A model generated the notes under the pieces. That model made no database searches, had not been told where the DNA came from, and saw only the letters and a program-made list of their open reading frames with translations. A stretch of 40,676 nt of DNA from Sphingomonadales bacterium UBA656 (lineage in GTDB: Bacteria > Pseudomonadota > Alphaproteobacteria > Sphingomonadales > Sphingomonadaceae), in contig DBOC01000013.1 in the NCBI GenBank assembly GCA_002299895.1, positions 1 through 40,676 on the forward strand. The letters run 5' to 3'. This document shows, piece after piece, positions 17,418 to 26,105 of the stretch. Both the position numbers and the translations under genes were made by a program. Each line of letters starts with the position of its first letter. Within the stretch, counting starts at the first letter, position 1.

Positions 17418-17883
17418 GCCGTCAATCCCATTAATCGTTCAGGATAATGCGCGTGGCTTCAGCTTAGTGGAGTTGATGGTCGTGTTGTTCATCATCGGCA
17501 TCGCGAGCACTGCAGTTGTTATGACTATAAGCTCGCCGGAACGTGGCGTACGTGATGAAGCAGAGCAGTTTGCCGCGCGCGTCGCTGCCTTGCGCGATAA
17601 CGCCATATTGCAATCACGCACTATGGCCGTCACAGTGCGTCCGTCGGGCTATGGCTTTGAAACGCGCAATGATGGGAACTGGGTCGCGTTGTCCCAAGCC
17701 CCGTTTTCAACAACTGACTGGAAAAGTGGCACCACGGTTCAGATGTCAGGCGTGCGGCAAATGCGGCTCGCCTTCGACAGCACTGGGCTGCCGTCAAGCG
17801 CCGCCAATATTGCCATTAAGCGCGACAATGTAACGGTCACGCTAAACCTCGCGGCAACCGGGGATATCCGTGTTGTCCGTTAA
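17395..17883 (+). CDS. gspH: minor pseudopilin GspH
   Basis: A minor pseudopilin of 162 residues from the ATG at 17395, which has GGCGAGA upstream and overlaps gspG by 23 bases. The cleavage site is ARG followed by FSLVELMVVLFIIGIASTAV with Glu at +5. The globular part (about 45-162) contains the GspH pattern RDEAEQFAARVAALRDNAIL and YGFETRNDGNWVAL. Upstream in-frame ATG codons are possible but would overlap gspG more deeply. Confidence 0.88.
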   Translation: MPTFTATKPSIPLIVQDNARGFSLVELMVVLFIIGIASTAVVMTISSPERGVRDEAEQFAARVAALRDNAILQSRTMAVTVRPSGYGFETRNDGNWVALSQAPFSTTDWKSGTTVQMSGVRQMRLAFDSTGLPSSAANIAIKRDNVTVTLNLAATGDIRVVR

Positions 17884-18256
17884 AACTTCATTGCCGCGCA
17901 ATGGCTTTACGCTGTTGGAAATAATGGTTGCGCTTGCGATTTTCAGCCTTGCCGCCTTGGCTATGGTGCGTTTGCAGGGATATTCTGTGCGCTCGACAGC
18001 CAATTTGGGCGATAGCAATATGGCATGGCAGGTGGCCCGAAACGTGGCCGTGGAAACATTGTCTAACCCCACGCCGCCAACACTCGGCGAAACCCGCGGC
18101 GAAGAATTAAACGGCGGTCAGAATTGGAAATGGACGGCCACAACAAATTCCACCGATGATAGCCGCCTCGTAACTGTCGAAATCAATGTGGTAGGGACCG
18201 GCAATGCCGCGCTGCGCAAGGCACGCCTGACGATTGCAAGGCCAGTTGAACAGTGA
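17870..18256 (+). CDS. gspI: minor pseudopilin GspI
   Basis: A 128-residue minor pseudopilin of the tip complex. The GTG at 17870 follows GGGGAT and overlaps the end of gspH by 14 bases. The prepilin site is NG followed by FTLLEIMVALAIFSLAALAM. The short globular domain is the size usual for GspI. The 3' end overlaps gspJ by four bases. Confidence 0.9.
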   Translation: MLSVKTSLPRNGFTLLEIMVALAIFSLAALAMVRLQGYSVRSTANLGDSNMAWQVARNVAVETLSNPTPPTLGETRGEELNGGQNWKWTATTNSTDDSRLVTVEINVVGTGNAALRKARLTIARPVEQ

Positions 18257-18897
18257 CCGAAGCGCGTCATTCTGAAGCAGGATTTACCCTTATAGAGTTG
18301 CTTGTTGCGCTCGCGATCTTTGCACTCATCTCGGTGGCTGGCGTGATGCTGTTGCGTTCCGGTAGCGATACCCAAATTGCCGTGAAATCGCGGCTCGAAG
18401 AAATGACATTGTCCAATCGTTTGACCAACAGTTTGGAAGGCGACTTAGCGCAGGCGATCGCCCGCCCCGTACGAGATCAATCGGGCCAACCCGTTCCAGC
18501 TTTCACTCAAAATGATGCAAGCGTCCCCGGCGCTCTATTTGGCTTTGTGCGGGCAGGGTGGTCCAATTTTGATAGTGCACCAAGGGCAGGGCTACAACGC
18601 GTGGCTTATGTTTTGCAAGGTGGTGCGCTAAAGCGGTTAAGCTGGCCGATGCTCGATGGAGCAGCACCCACAGACGCTGCGGTCTTGTTAGAGAATGTGG
18701 CTTCTGCAACAGTCGAATTTCGTGATGATACGGGTGCTTGGCGTGATGATTGGACTGCGGCTGATGCGGATGCGATGCCGCGCGCCATTGCCGTAAATCT
18801 CAATTTGGTAGGAAAGCCCGAGCAACGCATGCTTTTCCTGGTTGGACCACAAACACGCGTTCCGCCCCCGAGCGTTGAAACAGGCGCTGTAGAATGA
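18253..18897 (+). CDS. gspJ: minor pseudopilin GspJ
   Basis: A 214-residue minor pseudopilin of the GspI-J-K tip. It starts at a GTG inside the GTGA overlap with gspI. The cleavage motif is AG followed by FTLIELLVALAIFALISVAG. The globular part includes LTNSLEGDLAQAIARPVRD and GLQRVAYVLQGGALKRLSWP, typical of GspJ. A four-base ATGA overlap leads into gspK. Confidence 0.92.
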   Translation: MTEARHSEAGFTLIELLVALAIFALISVAGVMLLRSGSDTQIAVKSRLEEMTLSNRLTNSLEGDLAQAIARPVRDQSGQPVPAFTQNDASVPGALFGFVRAGWSNFDSAPRAGLQRVAYVLQGGALKRLSWPMLDGAAPTDAAVLLENVASATVEFRDDTGAWRDDWTAADADAMPRAIAVNLNLVGKPEQRMLFLVGPQTRVPPPSVETGAVE

Positions 18898-19880
18898 ATG
18901 CGCAAAGGCCTTCAGAACGCGGCGCGGCCTTGCTTTCGGTACTGCTGATGGTAGCGGTTCTGGCGGTGATTGCCGCCACGACACTTGATCGCCTGAGTTT
19001 ATCAAGCAAATTGTCCGGTAATGGCAACGCGCTGGCGCAGGCGCGGATGTTTACATACGCGACCGAAGCGATTGCATCTGCGCGTATTGAGGATCTGGTG
19101 GCCCGCGATGCTGCGCAAACCACATTATCGGGTGATTGGCTGGGTAATCCGCAAACTATTCCCATTCCGATAGGGTCTGCCACCGCTTCGGTGCGTGACG
19201 CTGGCAACTGCTTCAATCTGAACAGTTTGGTAACTGAAACGGGTGACCAATATGTTGCGAACACAGCTGGGCAAGAACAGATGATATCTTTAATGGTCGG
19301 GTTGGGCATAAACGAAAACACCGCGCGCATTATTGCTGCGGCGAGCGCCGATTGGGCGGATAGCAATGTGATGCCATTGCCAAATGGCGTGGAGGATGAT
19401 GGTTATCGCTCTCTCGCAACGCCATATCTTGTGTCAAACAGGCTATATGCGCATCCAAGCGAGTTGCGCGCGGTGAAAGGGGTTACGCCTGCTATCTATG
19501 CGAAATTACAGGATTGGATCTGCGCGCTTCCCGATCCCGTTTTATCGCCGTTGAACGTTAACACCTTGCTACCCGAACAAGCACCATTGTTGGCGATGCT
19601 TTTTCCGCCGGGAAAAATGAATTTGACCTTAGCGCGCAGCTATCTCGCCAAGAGGCCGTCGAGCGGCTATGGAAGCCTCATTCGATTCTGGGCGGCACCT
19701 GAAATTGCCGCGCTGCAACCGTCTTCTCTGGTTCAAGGGCAGGTAAAACTGACTAGCAATTACTTCCTGTTGAGCACAATAGTCTCATTTGGCGAACTCA
19801 AGCTTGCCGGACAGTCGATGATTGTCGCGTCGCCTGCGCCTGCGCGCGTTGTTTGGCGTAGCTGGGGGGAAGAGGAATGA
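18894..19880 (+). CDS. gspK: type II secretion tip protein GspK
   Basis: A 328-residue large minor pseudopilin that caps the pseudopilus. The prepilin-like start is RG followed by AALLSVLLMVAVLAVIAATT; as usual for GspK the +5 Glu is absent. The large helical domain has CFNLNSLV, and later ELRAVKGVTPAIYAKLQDWI and LNVNTLLPEQAPLL, all family signatures, with the two conserved Cys. It overlaps gspJ and gspL by four bases each. Confidence 0.93.
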   Translation: MNAQRPSERGAALLSVLLMVAVLAVIAATTLDRLSLSSKLSGNGNALAQARMFTYATEAIASARIEDLVARDAAQTTLSGDWLGNPQTIPIPIGSATASVRDAGNCFNLNSLVTETGDQYVANTAGQEQMISLMVGLGINENTARIIAAASADWADSNVMPLPNGVEDDGYRSLATPYLVSNRLYAHPSELRAVKGVTPAIYAKLQDWICALPDPVLSPLNVNTLLPEQAPLLAMLFPPGKMNLTLARSYLAKRPSSGYGSLIRFWAAPEIAALQPSSLVQGQVKLTSNYFLLSTIVSFGELKLAGQSMIVASPAPARVVWRSWGEEE

Positions 19881-20962
19881 CATTGGTCATCACCCGTTTC
19901 CCGACGTCTGAGCGGGATGATCCAAAGGTATTTAGGGTCATCGAGGGCGATTGGCAGGATGCAGGTGCGCTTTCCAATTTCGAGCCGGCGGTTGACGATC
20001 GGACTGTAATGGCAGTTGTCGCGCCGGAGGATGTGCGGTGTCATTGGTTTACGCTCCCAGATGTGCAAGGCCGTCAGGCCGAGAGCGTGGCGATACTGCG
20101 TGCAACCGAACAATCGCTTGGCGCGGTGCACTGCAGCGCTGGTGCCGATTATGACGACGTCGTGGCGACGGCAACAATCGCGCCAGAGGTTATGCAGCGT
20201 GGTGTGGATATTCTTAGCGCACGCGGGCTAAATCCTGACATCGTTCTGCCCTTTGCGTTGTCGCTGGCTATCCAATCAGATGGTGTATTCCGGGCGGAAA
20301 TGGACGGCGTGCGTGTCCTGCGCGGCGCACAATTTGCGGTCCCCGATGACGCTGTTTTGCGCAATCGGGTCATTGGCGATGCGCCTATAGAAGCAATTGA
20401 TACCGACGCGCTACAGTCCATGCTGCTTTCAGCCAGTGCCGCGCCATTGTTGAACTTGCGTGAAGGCATGTTCGCAAAAAGGGAGCGGGCGGTTTGGCTA
20501 ACCCCTGAGCAAAAGTTTTCGGTACGGCGGCTTTTGACTGCGCTTGTTGTTGTGACAATGCTACTCACGCTTGTGACCTTGGCGAAATATTGGATGGCAA
20601 CCGCGTCGGAAAATAACGCTGCCTTGGCTGCAGCTCAGACAATTGATCCAGCCATCCAAGATATTGATCAGTCCGAAAGCATGCTAGCAGCGTCGCTTAA
20701 TCGTCAGGGTAAAACGCAAGGTAGCTTTGCGCCACTTTCTGCCGCCCTTTGGCGCAGTGTAAAGGCTTCGTCAAATGTGTCTGTTCGGGAATTACGATAC
20801 ACGCCGGATGGCATTTTGACCGTTGTTTTGGCCGCGCCGACTGCGGATGCCATTAACAAGGCCCTCGTTACCATTCAACAAGATGGGTTCCGCATTACAG
20901 CAACACCCCGTCAAGACACGACCGGTGCTACATTGGTTGACATGACAGTGAGGATGCCATGA
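19877..20962 (+). CDS. gspL: type II secretion protein GspL
   Basis: A 361-residue bitopic protein that anchors GspE to the inner membrane. The cytoplasmic actin-like domain covers about residues 1-210. One membrane helix (about 217-238, LLTALVVVTMLLTLVTLAKY) is followed by a periplasmic ferredoxin-like domain ending in VDMTVRMP. Sequence conservation is low in this family, so the call leans on position between gspK and gspM and on topology. It begins in an ATGA overlap with gspK. Confidence 0.88.
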   Translation: MTLVITRFPTSERDDPKVFRVIEGDWQDAGALSNFEPAVDDRTVMAVVAPEDVRCHWFTLPDVQGRQAESVAILRATEQSLGAVHCSAGADYDDVVATATIAPEVMQRGVDILSARGLNPDIVLPFALSLAIQSDGVFRAEMDGVRVLRGAQFAVPDDAVLRNRVIGDAPIEAIDTDALQSMLLSASAAPLLNLREGMFAKRERAVWLTPEQKFSVRRLLTALVVVTMLLTLVTLAKYWMATASENNAALAAAQTIDPAIQDIDQSESMLAASLNRQGKTQGSFAPLSAALWRSVKASSNVSVRELRYTPDGILTVVLAAPTADAINKALVTIQQDGFRITATPRQDTTGATLVDMTVRMP

Positions 20963-21435
20963 TAGCGGCTATAGGTGAATGGTTTGCGGCCCTAACGCGG
21001 CGCGAGCAATGGCTCCTTGGTACAGCGGGCGCGCTGACCGCTCTTGTGGTGGCCATTTTTGGAATTTTAATGCCCATATTGTCGACTATTGATAAGGCAA
21101 GGCTGGATCATGAAGAAGCGGTCCAGCGGCGCGGCCGTGTAATCGCAGCGGTAGACGCAGCGCAGAAGCCGAAGGGACAGCGTTCCACGGCAATGGCGGA
21201 TATTGATATTTTGATAACCCAAAATGCCGCGGAAAAGGGGTTTGATCTCGTTAAATCGGGCAATGGCGCGCCAGGTCAAATAAGTTTCCGTATTGATCAA
21301 GCGCGGGCGCCGGCCTTGCTTTCATGGTTAACTGAGCTTGAGGGGCAGAATGTTGCGGTGCGCGCCGTAACATTGCGGCCGGGCGCGAACAGCACGGTAA
21401 CCGTTGATGCGCAATTGCAGATGAGCAATCCATGA
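20959..21435 (+). CDS. gspM: type II secretion protein GspM
   Basis: A 158-residue bitopic inner-membrane protein, partner of GspL. A short cytoplasmic start (EWFAALTRREQWLLGTAG) is followed by one helix (about 19-41) and a periplasmic domain. The motif RREQW before the helix is typical of GspM. ATGA overlaps link it to gspL and gspN. Confidence 0.88.
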   Translation: MIAAIGEWFAALTRREQWLLGTAGALTALVVAIFGILMPILSTIDKARLDHEEAVQRRGRVIAAVDAAQKPKGQRSTAMADIDILITQNAAEKGFDLVKSGNGAPGQISFRIDQARAPALLSWLTELEGQNVAVRAVTLRPGANSTVTVDAQLQMSNP

Positions 21436-22127
21436 AACGGCGCTTTGTCATTGCCTCGGTTGCAGCGTTGGCTGTTGCCACGATATTATTCATGCCCTTG
21501 CGGACTATTATCGCGGGTGACGGGATAACAGCACGTAAAGTGGATGGCATCATTTGGGATGGGTCTATCCGCGACCTCCGCCTTGGCAAATTGTCCGTGG
21601 GCGATGTGAATGCCCGTTTGTTGTTTGCTCCGCTGTTTATGGGGCGGGCAGAAATATTGTTGTCACGGGGTAACGCACAATTTGTGCCCGGCATAGCCGG
21701 GTCTATATCACGCGGATTTAGCGGTGTGTCGGTCAATAACCTGTCCGCAACCTTGCCAGTGGGTGCGCTGTTCGCGCCGTTTCCGGCGGAGAATATACAA
21801 TTTGAAGGCTTTTCCGCACGCTTTGCCGCAGGCCGGTGCGTGGAAGCTAGCGGGCAAGTCCGGCTGACCTTGTCCGACACTATGCCGGGGCTTAACTTGC
21901 AAAATGGGATGCTGGGTCAACCCCGCTGCGACGGGGCGCAGTTATTACTGCCTTTGGTCAGCCAATCCGCGATGGAGCGCGCGGACATCCGTTTGTCGGC
22001 AGATGGGTCTTACACTGTGACGATTATGCTAAACGCCGATAGGGGCGGCCAGGCGGCTGCGTTGAACCTCGCTGGATTTCGTTCGGTCGCGGGCGGTTAC
22101 CGCTTGGTTCAAAAGGGTCGGTTCTGA
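21432..22127 (+). CDS. gspN: type II secretion protein GspN
   Basis: A 231-residue bitopic protein with one N-terminal helix (about 5-24) and a periplasmic beta-rich domain. The pieces GDGITARKVDGIIWDGSIRD and GKLSVGDVNARLLFAPLFMG match the GspN family, and two Cys (in GRCVEA and PRCDG) may form a disulfide. Not every type II system has GspN. It starts in an ATGA overlap with gspM. Confidence 0.85.
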   Translation: MKRRFVIASVAALAVATILFMPLRTIIAGDGITARKVDGIIWDGSIRDLRLGKLSVGDVNARLLFAPLFMGRAEILLSRGNAQFVPGIAGSISRGFSGVSVNNLSATLPVGALFAPFPAENIQFEGFSARFAAGRCVEASGQVRLTLSDTMPGLNLQNGMLGQPRCDGAQLLLPLVSQSAMERADIRLSADGSYTVTIMLNADRGGQAAALNLAGFRSVAGGYRLVQKGRF

Positions 22128-22165
22128 GCGACGTTCTGCTACATTTTCGTGATCTCCTTACGGCA

Positions 22166-22900
22166 ATGCCGCCATGGTTTTTGCCTTTAAATCTTGCTCT
22201 ATTGGGCGCCGTTTGGGGCAGCTTTATAGCCGCATTATGCAGCCGATGGCCGAATGGCGAAAGCATCGGGGCTGGTCGTTCGCGGTGTGACCAATGCGGC
22301 ACCAATATTGCTGCCTATGATTTGATCCCCATTGTCTCGTTCATCCTGCTCAAAGGAAAATGCAGGGCATGCGGCAAAGAAATCGGGGCTTTGCCTCTAA
22401 TCTTCGAAGTTACGGCTATATTAATTGGCACCTTTCCTATCCTGTTTTTGCCACCGATTCAGGCTGTCGGGGCGGCTGTTTTTGGTTGGTTGTTGCTGCC
22501 GCTTGTGTTTTTGGATTGGCGCCATTTCTGGTTACCGGATCGCTTGCTTATCTTGCTCGCAATCGCCGGACCTTTGGCTGGGCTGCTGCTGAGTCCATCC
22601 GTCACTTGGTTCGACCGCGCCGTGGGGATGGCCGCAGGGTTTGTTTCTTTGGAAGCTATTCGTGTCGGCTTCAAACGATGGCGCGGATATGAAGGCATGG
22701 GTGCCGGGGACCCGAAACTCTTTGGCGCTTTAGGCATATGGGTCGGATGGCAGGCGCTGCCAATGATATTGCTGGGCGCTAGCGCTATTGGTTTGGGCCT
22801 CATTTTAGTGACACATACAACACGCACGCAATCTCGTAATTTATTGCCATTGGGGAGCTATCTTTGTGGCGCGGCATATCTTTTTGCCACGGTGGCGTGA
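22166..22900 (+). CDS. gspO: prepilin peptidase / N-methyltransferase (GspO, PilD)
   Basis: A 244-residue polytopic inner-membrane aspartic protease that cleaves and N-methylates the pseudopilins GspG-K. The methyltransferase part has the zinc cysteines C41-x2-C44 and C66-x2-C69. The protease aspartates are D117 (LDWRHFWLPD) and D182 in GMGAGDPKLFGALG, the GxGD motif. Some seven hydrophobic helices follow. The ATG at 22166 is the first good start; only non-standard codons lie upstream in the 38-base gap after gspN. It closes the secretion operon, so the cluster is self-sufficient for pseudopilin processing. No terminator is evident behind it. Confidence 0.95.
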   Translation: MPPWFLPLNLALLGAVWGSFIAALCSRWPNGESIGAGRSRCDQCGTNIAAYDLIPIVSFILLKGKCRACGKEIGALPLIFEVTAILIGTFPILFLPPIQAVGAAVFGWLLLPLVFLDWRHFWLPDRLLILLAIAGPLAGLLLSPSVTWFDRAVGMAAGFVSLEAIRVGFKRWRGYEGMGAGDPKLFGALGIWVGWQALPMILLGASAIGLGLILVTHTTRTQSRNLLPLGSYLCGAAYLFATVA

Positions 22901-22954
22901 TTGTTGGCATGTGAACAGAATTTAAGCAGGATAAAGAAGGATCACTCTAGCCAT

Positions 22955-22965
22955 TGCCGTTAGCA
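22955..22965 (+). promoter_or_regulatory. candidate operator upstream of acs (TGCCGTTAGCA)
   Basis: The 11-mer TGCCGTTAGCA also occurs at 26079-26089, five bases before the start of the LacI-family regulator. The outer TGC/GCA bases are symmetric. Here it overlaps a possible -35 (TTGCCG 22954-22959), 15 bases from TATAGC (22975-22980). The link to the regulator is inference. Confidence 0.3.
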
Positions 22966-23037
22966 TAAGGCAGCTATAGCAATGTTTAGAAAGGCTTGAG
23001 ACAGTCTGCGCACAAGATAGGAATTATGGAGAAATAC

Positions 23038-24975
23038 ATGTCTGACGTTTATCCCGTAACCGCGGACTGGGCGAAAAAAGCATTTGTGACCGCATCAGGC
23101 TATGAAGATGCTTATGCGCAATCCATTCGCGATCCAGATACCTTCTGGCGCGAAGAGGCCAAGCGGCTCGACTGGATGACGCCCTTTACCAAAGTGAAAA
23201 ATACGAGTTTTCACGAAGCCGATTTCGGCATCAAATGGTTTGAGGATGGGGCGTTGAACGTTTCCGCCAACTGCATTGATCGCCATTTGCCGGAACGCAA
23301 AGATGATATCGCAATCATTTGGGAAGGCGATGATCCGTCGCAGCAACGGCAGGTCACTTTTGGCGAGCTGCATGCCGAGGTGTGCCGCATGTCCAACGCC
23401 TTGAAGGCATTAGGCGCACAAAAGGGCGACCGCATAACCATTTATATGCCGATGATCCCCGAAGCCGCGATGGCGATGCTCGCGTGCACGCGTATTGGGG
23501 CCATCCACTCGATCGTCTTTGGCGGCTTTTCGCCTGAAGCCCTTGCAGGACGTATTCAGGATTGCGATTCCAACATTGTCATCACCGCTGATGCCGGCAT
23601 GCGTGGTGGCAAGCTTGTGCCGTTGAAACAGAATGTGGATGCCGCGCTGACGCATTGCACGTCGGTCAAGGCATGCCTTGTGGTGCGTCATGTCGGCAAC
23701 GACATAGATATGCAAAGCGCGCGTGATGTCTGGTATCATGACGTTCGTGCAACAGTCCCCAGCGATTGTGCACCTGAAATCATGGGCGCTGAAGACCCGC
23801 TTTTCATTTTATACACATCGGGCTCCACCGGAAAACCCAAGGGTGTATTGCACACAACCGGCGGATATCTCGTATGGGCGACGATGACGCATCATTATGT
23901 GTTCAACTACACGCCCGGCGAAATTTATTGGTGCGCTGCCGACATTGGTTGGGTCACCGGCCATAGCTATGTCGTTTATGGCCCGCTCGCCAATGGTGCG
24001 ACGACGGTCATGTTTGAAGGTGTGCCTAATTATCCCGACCACAGCCGGTTCTGGCAAATTGTTGACCGCCATCAGGTCAATATTTTCTATGGCGCCCCCA
24101 CGGCCTTGCGATCGTTGATGCGCGAAGGCGACGATTGGGTGAAAAAGACCTCACGAAGTTCACTGCGTTTGTTGGGCTCGGTCGGGGAGCCGATCAATCC
24201 CGAAGCATGGGAATGGTATTATCATGTCGTCGGCGAAGGGCGCTGCCCCATTGTTGACACTTATTGGCAGACCGAAACAGGTGCGACGATGATGACGCCT
24301 TTGCCGGGTGCGCACGGGTTGAAACCGGGAGCGGCATCAAAACCGATGTTCGGTGTGCAACCGGTGCTTGTCGACGGTGATGGCAAGCCTCTGGAAGGTG
24401 CGACAGATGGTAATTTGTGCATCATCGACAGCTGGCCAGGGCAGATGCGCACGGTTTGGGGCGATCATAATCGGTTTTTCCAGACCTATTTTACCACCTA
24501 TCCCGGCAAATATTTCACGGGCGATGGGTGTCGGCGCGATGCCGACGGTGATTATTGGATTACAGGGCGGGTCGACGACGTGATCAACGTGTCAGGCCAC
24601 CGCATGGGCACCGCCGAAGTCGAAAGCGCGCTCGTCGCCCATGCCAAAGTCGCCGAGGCGGCGGTGGTCGGCTTCCCGCACGACATCAAAGGGCAGGGCA
24701 TTTACGCCTATGTTACGCTCAATGCGAATGAGGTGGAGTCTGCGGATATACGGGCTGATCTCATCAAATGGGTGCGCCATGAAATTGGACCAATCGCAAC
24801 GCCAGACGTGATACACTTCGCACCTGGGCTTCCCAAAACCCGGTCGGGTAAAATTATGCGCCGGATATTGCGCAAGATTGCAGAAGGGGACGTGTCCAAT
24901 TTAGGCGATATCTCGACCTTGGCTGATCCATCAGTCGTCGACAATCTCGTGCAGTCAAGGTCTAGCGCACTATAA
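23038..24975 (+). CDS. acs: acetyl-CoA synthetase (AMP-forming)
   Basis: A 645-residue cytoplasmic enzyme that activates acetate to acetyl-CoA with ATP via acetyl-AMP. The start at 23038 is chosen for GGAG six bases upstream and the typical N-terminus; ATG 23026 lies in the same frame but its own region holds that ribosome site. Motifs are the phosphate loop YTSGSTGKPKGVLHTTGG, the YWQTETG adenine-site motif, and the hinge-side TGDGCRRDADGDYWITGRVD. The catalytic Lys605 lies in KTRSGKIMRR, the lysine acetylated in homologues. The protein is full length. It stands alone on the plus strand, convergent with a LacI-type regulator. Confidence 0.97.
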   Translation: MSDVYPVTADWAKKAFVTASGYEDAYAQSIRDPDTFWREEAKRLDWMTPFTKVKNTSFHEADFGIKWFEDGALNVSANCIDRHLPERKDDIAIIWEGDDPSQQRQVTFGELHAEVCRMSNALKALGAQKGDRITIYMPMIPEAAMAMLACTRIGAIHSIVFGGFSPEALAGRIQDCDSNIVITADAGMRGGKLVPLKQNVDAALTHCTSVKACLVVRHVGNDIDMQSARDVWYHDVRATVPSDCAPEIMGAEDPLFILYTSGSTGKPKGVLHTTGGYLVWATMTHHYVFNYTPGEIYWCAADIGWVTGHSYVVYGPLANGATTVMFEGVPNYPDHSRFWQIVDRHQVNIFYGAPTALRSLMREGDDWVKKTSRSSLRLLGSVGEPINPEAWEWYYHVVGEGRCPIVDTYWQTETGATMMTPLPGAHGLKPGAASKPMFGVQPVLVDGDGKPLEGATDGNLCIIDSWPGQMRTVWGDHNRFFQTYFTTYPGKYFTGDGCRRDADGDYWITGRVDDVINVSGHRMGTAEVESALVAHAKVAEAAVVGFPHDIKGQGIYAYVTLNANEVESADIRADLIKWVRHEIGPIATPDVIHFAPGLPKTRSGKIMRRILRKIAEGDVSNLGDISTLADPSVVDNLVQSRSSAL

Positions 24976-25043
24976 AGGGTATAACCGGATGTTAGGTAAG
25001 CCGCCGCTGTTTGGTCCGGCCTTGGCACTTGCCCGCGCCACGT

Positions 25044-25058
25044 AAGCTAAACTAGCTT
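25044..25058. other. small dyad between acs and the LacI-type gene
   Basis: AAGCTA and TAGCTT form a perfect inverted repeat with loop AAC. It touches the stop codon of the minus-strand gene and lies between convergent genes. No T-run follows on either strand, so a terminator role is doubtful. Confidence 0.25.
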
Positions 25059-26074
25059 CAGGCTGTTCCGCGTGTGAGCAGCCTGACCGGTACAGGAGAG
25101 ATAGTGGGTGTTTCGCCTTTGAGCACGGCGATCAAGGCTTCGACCAGCATTTCGCCAGCTTGCACATAATCCTGCTCAATTGTTGTGAGTGGCGGCTGTG
25201 CATAAGCGCCCATCGCGATACCATCAAATCCGATAACGCGCACATCCTTACCGATAGAGATGTTATGTTCCTCGAGCGCGCGCATGGCGCCCAGCGCAAT
25301 AAAATCATTTGCACAGAACAAGCCGTCGAAAGCAATTTTGTCGCGGATGAGGCCCTGAACTGCGGCGTATCCTTGGTCTTCACGCACGGCGTTTTCGGGA
25401 AGCGGCGGGCAAATGGGTGGCATCCCTTTATCGGCCATCTGCGCCATATAGGTTGTCAGCCGGTCTTGAAACTGCGGCTGCTCGCTATTGGTCGGGCCAA
25501 TATAGGCAATATTTTTACAACCCTGTTGTAACAAATGATCAATGGCCAATTGCGCGCCTTGCACATTGTCACTTTTGATTGAAATCAGGTCTTCTTTACT
25601 GGCGCCCCAACAAATCATGGGCGTCTTATGCCGGGCATATTCACCGAAAAACTGCCAACCTGCGATATTCTGACCGCTGCCGATGACGATCAAGCCATCG
25701 GACTGTCGGCTGCCGGTATAATTTGCAAAGAAGTTTGCCGGGGAATCCTGAAACGAGACAATAAGATTATAGCCGCGTTCAGAAGCTGACGCCGCAATGC
25801 ATCCCAATAATGAGAGATAAAATGGGTTTATATTGGCTTTATGTTCACCCTGCCGACACAGGATGACCAGTGCGATGGAAAATGTCTGCTGCGTGCGCAG
25901 GCGAAGGGCGTTGTGGTCAACCGAATAATTAAGCTCGTTGGCAAGCGCGACGATGCGTGCACGCGTGGTTTCGTTGACTTTCTTGTCCCCTCGCAGGGCA
26001 CGGGATACCGTGGGCTGCGATACCCCAAGCATCGCCGCAATCTGATGCGCTGTAATGCGTCCCTCTTTACCCAT
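25058..26074 (-). CDS. LacI-family transcriptional regulator
   Basis: A 338-residue repressor-type regulator. The N-terminal helix-turn-helix and hinge helix cover about residues 6-60 (ITAHQIAAMLGVSQPTVSRA). The periplasmic-binding-protein-like effector domain follows, with landmarks such as DGLIVIGSGQN, LAIDHLLQQGCKNIAYIG and IRVIGFDG-like DVRVIGFDGIAMG. The effector, probably a sugar or related metabolite, cannot be predicted. It lies 31 bases downstream of alanine dehydrogenase on the same strand, so it may be partly cotranscribed with it. The gap holds TGCCGTTAGCA, which is also found before acs. Confidence 0.92.
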   Translation of the reverse strand: MGKEGRITAHQIAAMLGVSQPTVSRALRGDKKVNETTRARIVALANELNYSVDHNALRLRTQQTFSIALVILCRQGEHKANINPFYLSLLGCIAASASERGYNLIVSFQDSPANFFANYTGSRQSDGLIVIGSGQNIAGWQFFGEYARHKTPMICWGASKEDLISIKSDNVQGAQLAIDHLLQQGCKNIAYIGPTNSEQPQFQDRLTTYMAQMADKGMPPICPPLPENAVREDQGYAAVQGLIRDKIAFDGLFCANDFIALGAMRALEEHNISIGKDVRVIGFDGIAMGAYAQPPLTTIEQDYVQAGEMLVEALIAVLKGETPTISPVPVRLLTRGTA

Positions 26075-26078
26075 GCAA

Positions 26079-26089
26079 TGCCGTTAGCA
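26079..26089 (-). promoter_or_regulatory. candidate autoregulatory operator before the LacI-type gene
   Basis: The second copy of TGCCGTTAGCA lies in the 31-base gap between ald and the regulator, close enough to the start to block translation or transcription if bound. Autoregulation is common in the LacI family. The evidence is only the shared motif. Confidence 0.3.
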
Positions 26090-26105
26090 CTGCCATGCGC
26101 TCAAG

